Source: Pseudomonadota bacterium (GTDB lineage: Bacteria; Pseudomonadota; Gammaproteobacteria; Burkholderiales; Gallionellaceae). Taken from it: a DNA stretch of 12,167 nucleotides. Under the pieces are notes generated by a model. The model did no database searches and was not told where the DNA came from. It saw only the letters and a program-made list of their open reading frames with translations. Shown here piece by piece: positions 5,406-12,167 of this stretch (the stretch's first letter is position 1; each line of letters begins with the position of its first letter). The position numbers were made by a program, and so were the translations under genes. The stretch covers positions 1 through 12,167 of the forward strand of contig JAJZSA010000068.1 in the NCBI GenBank assembly GCA_021822115.1. The letters are read 5' to 3'.

Positions 5406-5857
5406 GTCACCGCGCGACCTATCGTTGCATTGACACGCCCCGCATCGCTCGCCTAAAGTTCCGCCCCACTTGCAGATCTGCCCGCAGTACATCGCGCCGC
5501 ACGCACGGCACGAGGCTCACGGCAAAGTTCCCAGAACAGGATGGCTGGCGCAAGGAAGATTCCCGCACCGATGGGAACGCAGCTCGCCATACAACTGTTC
5601 GCAAAAGGGGAAGCACTTGTCAAAACCATCACACGCACATCCTGCGGCCATTGTCGCATCGCCCTCTCCTAGCCCCTGGTTTTCCCGTCGCCCACATTGC
5701 CAAGTCCCAGAAATTTATGGTCAAGAGCAGAGGCCCGCTGGTAATAAGGAAAAGCTCGCACTGGTTTACCTGAAGGGACGATTGCCCTCGCTGCCGACCG
5801 AGCTGACTTCGGATGCGTGGTTGAGAGTGGGAGTGAAATGTTGAAGAGAGTACATCC
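5406..5857. other. 452-bp region without a convincing gene
   Basis: Open frames on both strands here have odd composition (runs of Pro, Ser, His and Arg), lack ribosome binding sites and show no domain. I see no tRNA, no strong promoter and no T-run terminator after the cyclase. A 10-bp perfect palindrome, GCAGATCTGC, lies at 5472-5481. Base composition becomes AT-richer just before the ATPase gene. The stretch may be a degraded gene, the edge of the accessory module, or an unrecognised regulatory or RNA element. Confidence 0.5.
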
Positions 5858-7420
5858 ATGACCATCGTTACCAAACTACACGTTCAAAAATTAAAACGCC
5901 TAGAAAATGTAACGATTGAATTCCCAGAAAAGGGGGTCGTGGCATTGTTAGGCGAGAATGGCACGGGAAAAACAACCGTACTTCACGCGTTAGCATGTCT
6001 CTATAAACCTCACCCACAATTGCAGATAGAACGAGGAGACGTAGGAAATTGGTGGACGGACTGGTTCGTTCCTCACACAGGTAATTTTTGGCGAAACTCT
6101 GAACTAAAGGCACATTTCAAAGGCATTCCTGACGGAATTACTTACAAAAAACTGCAGGACCGTTGGAGTCCTCGCAAAGATGATCGGCAAGAACGCTACA
6201 CGCGATACATCGGATTCAAGGATTGCATGCCGCATATCGAGGAGGAATATCAACGCTCTAGATTTGAATTCAATTTGCAGGCGCTTGATTTAAGTGCCTC
6301 TAAGCGCAGCCAACTTCTTGGCGCCGCGAGGCGAATTCTGAACCGCAACTATCAAGACATTCAGCGCGCAACGAAAGGGTATGGTCTCGGACGGTTTCTT
6401 TACGCCACCATTCTTCAAGGACAACCACCTACAACATCCTCTTATCCTTCGCACTATATGGGCGCTGGTGAGCAAAAAGTACTGAAAATTATTGAAGAGA
6501 TAGTACGAGCACCTAACGGAGCCATGCTCTTGTTTGAAGAATTCGAGGTGGCGATTCATGAGTCAGCGTTGCGCAGACTTATTCCTTGGCTAGCTGAACA
6601 AGCAGACGAGAAAAATCTACAAATCATTGTTTCAACGCATTGGCCTCGTATGACAGAGTTTCACGAACAGATTCACCTACGGACATTGCACGCTACTCCT
6701 TTAGGTGGAATCACCTGCATTAACGGCTTTAAGCCATCAACCATGCATCGAATAACCGGAGATCTTGCAGATCTTCGGTTAATTACAGTATGGGTTGAGG
6801 ACAAGCTTGCCGAAAAGATTGTCGAACAAATAGCCTCCGAATTGAGGCTGTCGCCAAGTGTTACTACGAAGATTTTTGGAGCCATAAACAATTCTTTTTC
6901 GGTCGCCGCCGCGTTGGAACTAGATTCAGCAGACAGGATAAAAAATATTGTCGTGCTAGACGGTGACCGCTATCGCACTGATGCGGAAAAACTAGAACGA
7001 CTAAATGCCACACTGTCTGGCACAGGTAGCCAAATCGATGCAACCCGACAGAGCGCGCTAGCTTGGTTTGCACAATTCAATCCCGTCGAAAGTGACCCTA
7101 CTCTTCCACAAACCCCAATTAATCCAGAGAGATTTTTACTCAACGCGGCCATGCGCTCTCACCAAGCTGGCAAAACGAACTCCTATATTCAACAATATTT
7201 TGAATATGCGGCAGGGAACATCTTTGAAGACCCTGACAAGACTTTGATTTACAACATCCATCGACATTTCGGGCAACCTATTGATCGCGTCGAACACATT
7301 CTTGTGGAAGCTGCTAGTCAAGACGATTCATGGTTAGTCTTCCGACAAAACTTACGTGAGAGATTGATTGCTTCGGCTACAGCTCTAGGACTTGAGCCAA
7401 ACTCAGGCTTAGGAGCCTAG
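5858..7420 (+). CDS. OLD-like ATPase with C-terminal TOPRIM domain (GajA-like), 520 aa
   Basis: The N-terminal ABC/SMC-type ATPase carries Walker A GENGTGKTT (residues 32-40), a signature-like GAGEQ (202-206), a Walker B region LLFEEFE (224-230, with Glu where Asp is usual) and an H-loop His261 (STHW). From about residue 308 a TOPRIM-like domain follows: VWVEDKLAEKIVE (Glu314), a turn at GAINN (341-345) and the metal-binding DGD at 368-370 (VVLDGD). A helical tail contains PINPERFLL. This is the layout of OLD-family nucleases, including GajA of Gabija. The start gives the expected N-terminus, although the ribosome binding site is weak. The gene is AT-rich: 25 and 26 G/C per 60 bases at 6241-6300 and 7081-7140, against 39 at 8161-8220 in the next gene, a sign of horizontal transfer. 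A NERD-helicase gene follows after 41 bp. Alternative: a stand-alone OLD nuclease. Confidence 0.87.
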   Translation: MTIVTKLHVQKLKRLENVTIEFPEKGVVALLGENGTGKTTVLHALACLYKPHPQLQIERGDVGNWWTDWFVPHTGNFWRNSELKAHFKGIPDGITYKKLQDRWSPRKDDRQERYTRYIGFKDCMPHIEEEYQRSRFEFNLQALDLSASKRSQLLGAARRILNRNYQDIQRATKGYGLGRFLYATILQGQPPTTSSYPSHYMGAGEQKVLKIIEEIVRAPNGAMLLFEEFEVAIHESALRRLIPWLAEQADEKNLQIIVSTHWPRMTEFHEQIHLRTLHATPLGGITCINGFKPSTMHRITGDLADLRLITVWVEDKLAEKIVEQIASELRLSPSVTTKIFGAINNSFSVAAALELDSADRIKNIVVLDGDRYRTDAEKLERLNATLSGTGSQIDATRQSALAWFAQFNPVESDPTLPQTPINPERFLLNAAMRSHQAGKTNSYIQQYFEYAAGNIFEDPDKTLIYNIHRHFGQPIDRVEHILVEAASQDDSWLVFRQNLRERLIASATALGLEPNSGLGA

Positions 7421-7461
7421 AAAACTAGAAAGGTCAGATTCTTAATAATCCTCCACACACC

Positions 7462-9279
7462 ATGGCCACCCTCATTCCCTCCCTAGGCTCCGCCAAATTC
7501 GACACTCGCGGCGAACTACGCCTTGCCGAGCGACTGAAAGACTGTCTCGAAGACAACGCCTGGGTGTGGCACAACATTCCGGTGGGGCCTTTCGGCAAGC
7601 ATCCTGATTTTGTGGCGCTGCATCCGCAGCAGGGCATCGTGGTGCTGGAAGTCAAAGACTGGCGGCTGGATACGATAGGTAACGCGAACAGCAAGCAAGT
7701 CGAACTGATCACGGATCGGGGCAATGTATCGGCCGACAATCCTTTCGAGCAGGTGCGCGGCTACATGTACAACGTAGTGAGTACGCTGAAGCGCGACCCG
7801 CTGCTGGTGATCGAAAGCGGCACCTTCAAGGGTCAACCTGTATTCCCGTTTGGGCATGGCGTGGTGTTTTCCAACATCACGCGCAAACAATTCGACCAGA
7901 CCGATCTGCATGAGGTGTTTCCGCCTGAGCGTTGCATCTTCCGCGATGAGATGTCAGAGAGCGTCGATCCCGATGAATTCCGTGAACGGATTTGGCGCAT
8001 GGTGTCGCGCCGCCTGGGTTCTGGATTGAGTTTGCCCCAGATCGACCGGGTGCGCGCATTGCTGTTCCCCGAGATACGCGTGACGCAAATCGCTTTGCCA
8101 TTCGATGAACCTGCTGCCAAGGTTTCTCCTGCGGATGACCGTTTGCTGGCGGTGATGGATATGCAGCAGGAGTTGTTGGCGCGCAGCATGGGCGAAGGAC
8201 ACCGCATCGTGCGCGGAGTGGCGGGTTCTGGCAAGACGCTGATCCTTGCGTTCCGTGCCGAGCAGATCGCGCGTGCGGCGAATCGTCCGGTATTGCTGTT
8301 GAGTTTTGCGAACGGCATTTCGGGGCGGCTGGAGAATGCGATGCAGGATCGCGGTGTGGAAGACAAAGTGATTGTCTCGACCTTCCATGCCTGGTGCTGG
8401 AAGATGCTGCGCACTTATGGCCTGCCGATCACCACTGAGAAAGATATTCCCGACTTTAGTGAACGGCAGGCCGCCAATGTGCAGGCCGTGCTAGACGCTG
8501 CCGAACGCGGGCTGATCCCTGGCGGGCAATACGATGCGGTGTTGATCGACGAGGCGCACGATTTTGAGCCGCAATGGCTGGCGCTGGCAGCAAAGATGGT
8601 GAACCCGGACACCAAGGCGCTGATGATCGTTTATGACGATGCGCAGGCGATCTACAAGGGGCGTAAACGGCCGGTATGGAAGCAGCTCGGCATCGAGGCG
8701 GCGGGTCGCACTTCGGTGCTCAAGGTGAATTACCGCAACACTGCGCAGATATTGCGCTTCGCCCGCAAGTTCGCCGCCGATGTGATTGGTGCCCCCGGTG
8801 TGTGTGCCGGTGAAGAGAGTGCCGTGCTGATGCCGGAAGACGGCGGCCGCGAGGGGGTGGAACCGGTGGTGCGCCAGTGTGTGAACTATGATGGCGAAGC
8901 ACATGCAATTGCCGAATGGTTGCTGGGACGCAAGGCCGCCGGTTATCAGTGGGGACAGATGGCAGTGTTGTATCCCCGGCATTTCATCGGAGAGCGCTTC
9001 GAGAAGATTCTGGTGAAACAAGGTGTGCCGGTGGATGTGGCAAAAGATCATCACAATCGCGTGGATACAAAGTGCGATGCGGTTCGCTTCCTCTCCATGC
9101 ACACTTCCAAAGGACTGGAGTTCCCCTGTGTAGCGATCGGCGGATTGGGAGAGTTGAAGAAACCTGAAGACATCGAAGACGACATCCGCCTCACCTACGT
9201 CGCCATCACCCGCGCCACGCATGAGGCATTCATTACTTACTCGCACATATCGGAGTTGGTGAGCCGGTTGGTGGTGTGA
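7462..9279 (+). CDS. NERD nuclease-UvrD-like helicase fusion, 605 aa
   Basis: Residues about 11-125 form a nuclease-related (NERD) domain of the PD-(D/E)xK type, with Asp49 (HPDFVAL) and Glu63/Lys65 (VLEVKDW) as likely catalytic residues. Residues about 225-605 are a compact superfamily 1A helicase: a Q-motif near MQQE, Walker A GVAGSGKT (252-259, Lys258), motif Ia around LLLSFAN, motif II DEAH (363-366), motif III YDDAQAIY, motif IV VNYRNT (422-427), motif V MHTSKGLEF and motif VI YVAITRA (579-585). The motor is short for the UvrD/PcrA group, so accessory subdomains are probably reduced. All motifs look intact. The start MATLIPSLG is typical of NERD proteins despite a poor Shine-Dalgarno. 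It lies 41 bp after the OLD-like ATPase gene. The pair suggests a nucleic-acid-targeting defence system; a DNA repair role is possible. Confidence 0.9.
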   Translation: MATLIPSLGSAKFDTRGELRLAERLKDCLEDNAWVWHNIPVGPFGKHPDFVALHPQQGIVVLEVKDWRLDTIGNANSKQVELITDRGNVSADNPFEQVRGYMYNVVSTLKRDPLLVIESGTFKGQPVFPFGHGVVFSNITRKQFDQTDLHEVFPPERCIFRDEMSESVDPDEFRERIWRMVSRRLGSGLSLPQIDRVRALLFPEIRVTQIALPFDEPAAKVSPADDRLLAVMDMQQELLARSMGEGHRIVRGVAGSGKTLILAFRAEQIARAANRPVLLLSFANGISGRLENAMQDRGVEDKVIVSTFHAWCWKMLRTYGLPITTEKDIPDFSERQAANVQAVLDAAERGLIPGGQYDAVLIDEAHDFEPQWLALAAKMVNPDTKALMIVYDDAQAIYKGRKRPVWKQLGIEAAGRTSVLKVNYRNTAQILRFARKFAADVIGAPGVCAGEESAVLMPEDGGREGVEPVVRQCVNYDGEAHAIAEWLLGRKAAGYQWGQMAVLYPRHFIGERFEKILVKQGVPVDVAKDHHNRVDTKCDAVRFLSMHTSKGLEFPCVAIGGLGELKKPEDIEDDIRLTYVAITRATHEAFITYSHISELVSRLVV

Positions 9280-9301
9280 TCTAAAGTCCGGCACCCTCAT
9301 C

Positions 9302-9307
9302 TATAAT
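9302..9307 (+). promoter_or_regulatory. Consensus -10 box upstream of apeB
   Basis: A perfect TATAAT lies 60 bp upstream of the aminopeptidase ATG, in the 87-bp gap after the helicase gene. No recognisable -35 is present at 16-18 bp. It gives apeB its own promoter and so separates it from the accessory module. Confidence 0.5.
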
Positions 9308-9366
9308 CCTTCCCGCAAAGCAGTTTCGTACTGCGCCCGTCTGTCCACATTGCCCAAGAAAGCGCC

Positions 9367-10668
9367 ATGCCCATCAAGCCTGAAGACCGCGCCTACGCGC
9401 AAGATCTGTTGAAATTCATCGACGCCAGCCCCAGCCCGTGGCATGCCGTGCAGTCCATCACGCAACGTTTGCAGGCGCAGGGGTTCGCGCCGCTGCAGGA
9501 GAAGCTGCGCTGGAAGCTGGAGGCTGGCGCTGGTTATTACGTGGTGCGCGGTGCATCGCTGATCGCTTTCCGCATCGGGCGGCAACCTTTGGCGGATAGC
9601 GGTTTGCGCATGATAGGCGCGCATACCGATTCACCTGGCTTGCGCCTGAAGACGAATGCGGCGCAGGCCAGTGAGGGCGTGGTGCGATTGGGGGTGGAGG
9701 TTTACGGCGGGCCGATACTGGCGACCTTTACCGACCGCGATCTGGGCCTGGCCGGTCGCGTGAATGTGCGCACGGCACAGGGTTTTGAAACACGTTTGGT
9801 CGATTTCGATCAGCCGCTGCTGCGCCTGCCCAACCTCGCCATCCACATGAATCGTGAGGTGAACGAGCAAGGCCTCAAGCTGAACAAGCAGACCGAGTTG
9901 CCTTTGCTGCTCGGCATGGCCGATGACAAGCTGCCCGCTGGTGAACGATTCCTCAAGCTGCTGGCAGATGCGTTGCAGGTGCAGACGGCAGACATCCTCA
10001 CTTATGAGCTGGCCGTGACCGATACCCAGCCCGGTGCGTTCTGGGGAGCGGAGCAGGAGTTCATCGCCAGCAGCCAGATCGATAATCTGGCCTCTTGCCA
10101 CGCCGCGCTGACTGCCCTGCTCGCCACGGCCACGCCCACGGCCACCTGCATCGCCGCGTTCTTCGACCATGAGGAAGTGGGCAGCGAAAGCGCTGCGGGC
10201 GCGGGCGGTAGTTTTGCCAGCGATGTGATCGCGCGCATCTCGCTGTGTCTGAGGCTGGATGAGGAGCAACAGCATTGCGCGGCGGCCCACAGCTTTTTCA
10301 TCAGCGCGGACATGGCGCACGCTTACCAGCCCAACTTCCCCAATGCCTATGAACCCAACCATCGCGTGCAGATGAATGCCGGCCCGGTGATCAAGACCAA
10401 TGCCAACCAACGCTACAGCACCAATGCGGATACCGCCGCGCGTTTCATCACGCTGTGCGAAGGTGCCGGCGTGCCCTGCCAGAACTACACCCACCGCACC
10501 GACCTCGGCTGCGGCAGCACCATCGGCCCTATCGTCGCAGCCAGCCTGGGCATCGCCAGCGTGGATGTCGGATCACCCATGTGGGCCATGCACAGCCTGC
10601 GTGAAAGCGCCGGCGTGCAGGATGTGGCTTATATGATCAGGGTGATGAAGGCGGCGTTCGGTAGCTAA
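9367..10668 (+). CDS. apeB: M18 family aminopeptidase ApeB, 433 aa
   Basis: A cytosolic dinuclear-zinc aminopeptidase of the M18 (aspartyl aminopeptidase-like) family, which removes N-terminal residues from peptides. The length is typical. Family landmarks appear in order: the N-terminal SPSPWHAV (residues 21-28); GAHTDSPGL with His86 and Asp88; VYGGP; SSQIDNLAS with Asp239; FFDHEEVGSES with catalytic Glu269 and Glu270; ISADMAHA with Asp315; NQRYSTNADT; and the C-terminal MHSLRE with His409. His86, Asp239, Glu270, Asp315 and His409 are the expected metal ligands, so the enzyme looks functional. The start has only a weak purine stretch (AAGAAAG) before it, but the N-terminus aligns with the family as I know it. 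It has its own candidate promoter and is followed directly by a hairpin terminator. It is a housekeeping gene adjoining the accessory module. Confidence 0.96.
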   Translation: MPIKPEDRAYAQDLLKFIDASPSPWHAVQSITQRLQAQGFAPLQEKLRWKLEAGAGYYVVRGASLIAFRIGRQPLADSGLRMIGAHTDSPGLRLKTNAAQASEGVVRLGVEVYGGPILATFTDRDLGLAGRVNVRTAQGFETRLVDFDQPLLRLPNLAIHMNREVNEQGLKLNKQTELPLLLGMADDKLPAGERFLKLLADALQVQTADILTYELAVTDTQPGAFWGAEQEFIASSQIDNLASCHAALTALLATATPTATCIAAFFDHEEVGSESAAGAGGSFASDVIARISLCLRLDEEQQHCAAAHSFFISADMAHAYQPNFPNAYEPNHRVQMNAGPVIKTNANQRYSTNADTAARFITLCEGAGVPCQNYTHRTDLGCGSTIGPIVAASLGIASVDVGSPMWAMHSLRESAGVQDVAYMIRVMKAAFGS

Positions 10669-10755
10669 GGCGGTGGGAAGCGCGGGATCGGCTGCGCTGC
10701 GCCGGAAGCGCGTTATCAGGGCGCAGCCTCGCACACTTCCCCCACCGCTTCTTTT
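10667..10755 (+). terminator. Large two-tier hairpin terminator after apeB
   Basis: The outer arms 10667-10680 and 10736-10750 pair over about 13 bp (GCGGTGGG-type strand against CCCACCGC) with small bulges, starting within the apeB stop codon. An inner stem pairs GGCTGCGC (10690-10697) with GCGCAGCC (10721-10728). A modest T-rich stretch (CTTCTTTT) follows the outer arm. It probably ends apeB transcription, although it is larger than a standard intrinsic terminator. Confidence 0.6.
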
Positions 10756-10770
10756 GACTCCTGCCTGAGT

Positions 10771-10776
10771 TAGAAT
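10771..10776 (+). promoter_or_regulatory. Possible -10 box for the RlmN-like gene
   Basis: TAGAAT lies 28 bp upstream of the ATG at 10805. TTGACT at 10754-10759 looks like a -35 but is only 11 bp away, too close to be its partner. A hairpin, GCCCGC (10780-10785) with GCGGGC (10793-10798), falls just before the start codon. Confidence 0.3.
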
Positions 10777-10804
10777 CGCGCCCGCTTTCCATGCGGGCCT
10801 TCCC

Positions 10805-11845
10805 ATGCTTCTTTCACAACTCACCCAACGCCTGACCGACCTCGGCTGCAAGCCTTGCCATGTCGACCGCCTGCTGCGCGGCTGGTCGCAGGTGAAGTCT
10901 TACGACCGCAAGGGCAGCCCGGCGGCGACGTTCTTTCCAGCGGCAGTGCGTGAGGCGTTGCCCGGTATCGAAGTAGAGTTGGCAGGGTTGGCACGACTGC
11001 ATGGTGAATACCCGGCGAATGAAGAAGTGGCACGCCTGCTGGTGGAACTGGCGGACGGACAGATGGTGGAGAGTGTGTTGCTGCCGCGCGGCGGGTTGTG
11101 CATCTCGACGCAGGTAGGTTGTGCGGTGGGCTGTGTGTTCTGCATGAGTGGGCGCGATGGTTTGCAGCGCCAGCTTTCCAGTCTGGAGATGGTGGCGCAG
11201 GTGGTGCTGGCGCGCCGACGGCGCGCAGTCTCCAAGGTGGTGTTCATGGGCATGGGCGAGCCGGCACACAATCTGGACAACGTGCTGGAGGCGATCCAGT
11301 TGCTGGGCATGCAGGGCGACATCGCGCACAAGAACCTGGTGCTCTCCACGGTGGGCGATGTGCGGGTGTTCGAGCGGCTGCCGCAGCAGACGGTGAAACC
11401 CGCCCTCGCCCTCTCGCTGCATTCCACCAATGACGAGCTGCGTGCGCAGTTGTTGCCCAACACGCCGCGCATCCCGGTGGAAGAATTGGTGGCGCGCTGC
11501 GAGGAATATGCGCGCGCCACGCATTACCCCACGCAGTACCAGTGGACGCTGATCGAAGGCGTGAACGACAGCGATGCGGAACTGGCGCGCATCGTCGAAC
11601 TGCTCAGCGGCAAGTACGCGATCATGAACTTCATCCCGTTCAACGATGTGGAAGGTCTCCCCTATCGTCGCCCCGCCCCCGAGCGTTTGGCGCGCATGGT
11701 AGGCACACTGAAGCAACGCGGCATCATCACGCAGTTGCGCGATTCGGCCGGCCAGGATGTGGAAGGCGCATGCGGGCAGTTGCGCGCGCGGGCCGAGAAG
11801 AAAGCACGCAACCCTGCACGCCCCATCAGTCTGCTACCGCAATGA
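10805..11845 (+). CDS. RlmN/Cfr-family radical SAM RNA methyltransferase, 346 aa
   Basis: Members use radical SAM chemistry to methylate adenine C2 (RlmN: A2503 of 23S rRNA and tRNA A37) or C8 (Cfr). The [4Fe-4S] motif CxxxCxxC is at Cys106, Cys110 and Cys113 (GCAVGCVFC), the SAM-binding GMGEP at 149-153, and the methyl-carrying Cys323 in EGACGQL, matching the conserved C-terminal Cys of RlmN. It differs from E. coli RlmN as I recall it: shorter than 384 aa, MSGRDGLQRQL after the cluster motif where RlmN has STAQQGFNRNL, and not next to the ndk/pilF/ispG genes that usually accompany rlmN. It may be a paralogue rather than the main RlmN, so no symbol is given. No Shine-Dalgarno is seen. A DUF1653 gene follows 11 bp downstream and is probably cotranscribed. 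Confidence 0.88.
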   Translation: MLLSQLTQRLTDLGCKPCHVDRLLRGWSQVKSYDRKGSPAATFFPAAVREALPGIEVELAGLARLHGEYPANEEVARLLVELADGQMVESVLLPRGGLCISTQVGCAVGCVFCMSGRDGLQRQLSSLEMVAQVVLARRRRAVSKVVFMGMGEPAHNLDNVLEAIQLLGMQGDIAHKNLVLSTVGDVRVFERLPQQTVKPALALSLHSTNDELRAQLLPNTPRIPVEELVARCEEYARATHYPTQYQWTLIEGVNDSDAELARIVELLSGKYAIMNFIPFNDVEGLPYRRPAPERLARMVGTLKQRGIITQLRDSAGQDVEGACGQLRARAEKKARNPARPISLLPQ

Positions 11846-11856
11846 AAGGAACCTGC

Positions 11857-12054
11857 ATGCGCTACCGACACTACAAAGGCGGCCGCTACGAACTCGTGTG
11901 CGAGGCGAAACTGGAGGCCGACCCGACGGTCACGCTGATGATCTACCGCTCGCTCAGCGACGGACAGATCTGGGCGCGGCCGAAAACGGTGTTCTTCGAG
12001 ATGGTGCAACATGAAGGGCGGCAGGTGCCGCGCTTCGCATCGATAGCGGACTGA
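11857..12054 (+). CDS. DUF1653 family protein, 65 aa
   Basis: A small soluble protein matching the DUF1653 pattern as I know it: an opening RYRHYKGGRYE, a central VTLMIYRSL, then IWARPKTVFFE and a closing VPRF. This is nearly the whole usual domain. The ATG at 11857 is chosen because AAAGGA (11845-11850) lies six bases upstream at ideal spacing. An alternative in-frame ATG at 11842 overlaps the preceding TGA and would add five residues but place the ribosome binding site inside the gene. It follows the RlmN-like gene by 11 bp in an apparent operon. Function is unknown; the domain is often found alone or beside housekeeping genes. The end is convergent with the partial gene at the window edge, 7 bp away. 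Confidence 0.88.
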   Translation: MRYRHYKGGRYELVCEAKLEADPTVTLMIYRSLSDGQIWARPKTVFFEMVQHEGRQVPRFASIAD

Positions 12055-12061
12055 AGCGCGC

Positions 12062-12167
12062 TCAGGCCTTCATCAGCGCGCTGTTCAGTGCGTTCAGCGT
12101 CTGCATCACTTCGTGGAAGGCTTTCTTGAATTCGCCGTTCATGATCTTCTTGGCGGCGGCGAGATCG
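12062..12167 (-). CDS. C-terminal fragment of an unrecognised protein (start outside window)
   Basis: On the minus strand a frame enters from the window edge and runs 34 codons to a TGA at 12064-12062. The visible end is helical and amphipathic (DLAAAKKIMNGEFKK, then MQTLNALNSALMKA), consistent with a coding tail. The convergent position right after the DUF1653 gene fits a real gene end. Too little is present to name a family. Confidence 0.55.
   Translation of the reverse strand, partial: DLAAAKKIMNGEFKKAFHEVMQTLNALNSALMKA

Noticed and set aside
4520..5773. A 417-codon frame inside and past the cyclase gene
   Set aside because: It is extremely Arg/Pro/His-rich, overlaps the GGDEF gene in another frame, and is a typical compositional shadow.
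5470..5844. A 124-residue plus-strand frame between the cyclase and the ATPase
   Set aside because: It has no ribosome binding site, unusual composition (SPSPSP, many His/Arg) and no recognisable domain. A degraded gene cannot be excluded.
9281..9308. A second FliA promoter before apeB (TAAAGTCC then CTATAATC 11 bases later)
   Set aside because: The downstream half is not GCCGATAA-like and contains a perfect sigma-70 TATAAT; TAAAG alone is not enough. A similar TAAAGTTC at 5454 also lacks its partner.

Overview
The window is GC-rich chromosomal DNA from a Gram-negative bacterium. Its gene families fit a betaproteobacterium (Gallionellaceae/Nitrosomonadales-like is my best guess from protein flavour, not proven). 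They include a CpxRA-type two-component system, a Spy/CpxP-like envelope protein, a FliA-type promoter, M18 aminopeptidase ApeB, an RlmN-family radical SAM enzyme and a DUF1653 protein.

Layout, left to right. Positions 1-844 carry two minus-strand genes for small membrane proteins of unknown function, the second cut by the window edge. A divergent plus-strand gene (995-1273) encodes a 92-residue unknown protein. Its 3' end overlaps, tail to tail, the sensor kinase of a minus-strand block transcribed in the order Spy/CpxP-like protein (3990-3412), CpxR-like regulator (3214-2516), CpxA-like kinase (2519-1254). A pair of inverted REP-like elements sits between the first and second of these genes. 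Divergent to the block is a membrane-bound diguanylate cyclase (4218-5405) with an intact GGEEF motif and I-site. The 227-bp divergent spacer holds two sites that match published consensus sequences: a CpxR-box-like direct repeat (4079-4093) and a near-perfect sigma-28/FliA promoter (4124-4150) pointing at the cyclase. This suggests that envelope stress, motility and c-di-GMP control meet in one short region.

After about 450 bp with no convincing gene comes a two-gene accessory module: an OLD-like ATPase with a C-terminal TOPRIM domain (5858-7420), followed 41 bp later by a helicase fusing an N-terminal NERD nuclease domain to a UvrD-like motor (7462-9279). The domain pairing resembles the Gabija anti-phage system, but the helicase has the extra NERD nuclease and the ATPase gene is much more AT-rich than its partner. 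This is the most interesting element of the window.

The right end is housekeeping in character: apeB (9367-10668) with a strong TATAAT box and a long hairpin terminator, an RlmN-like rRNA methyltransferase (10805-11845) followed closely by a DUF1653 gene (11857-12054), and the C-terminus of a convergent unknown gene at the window edge.
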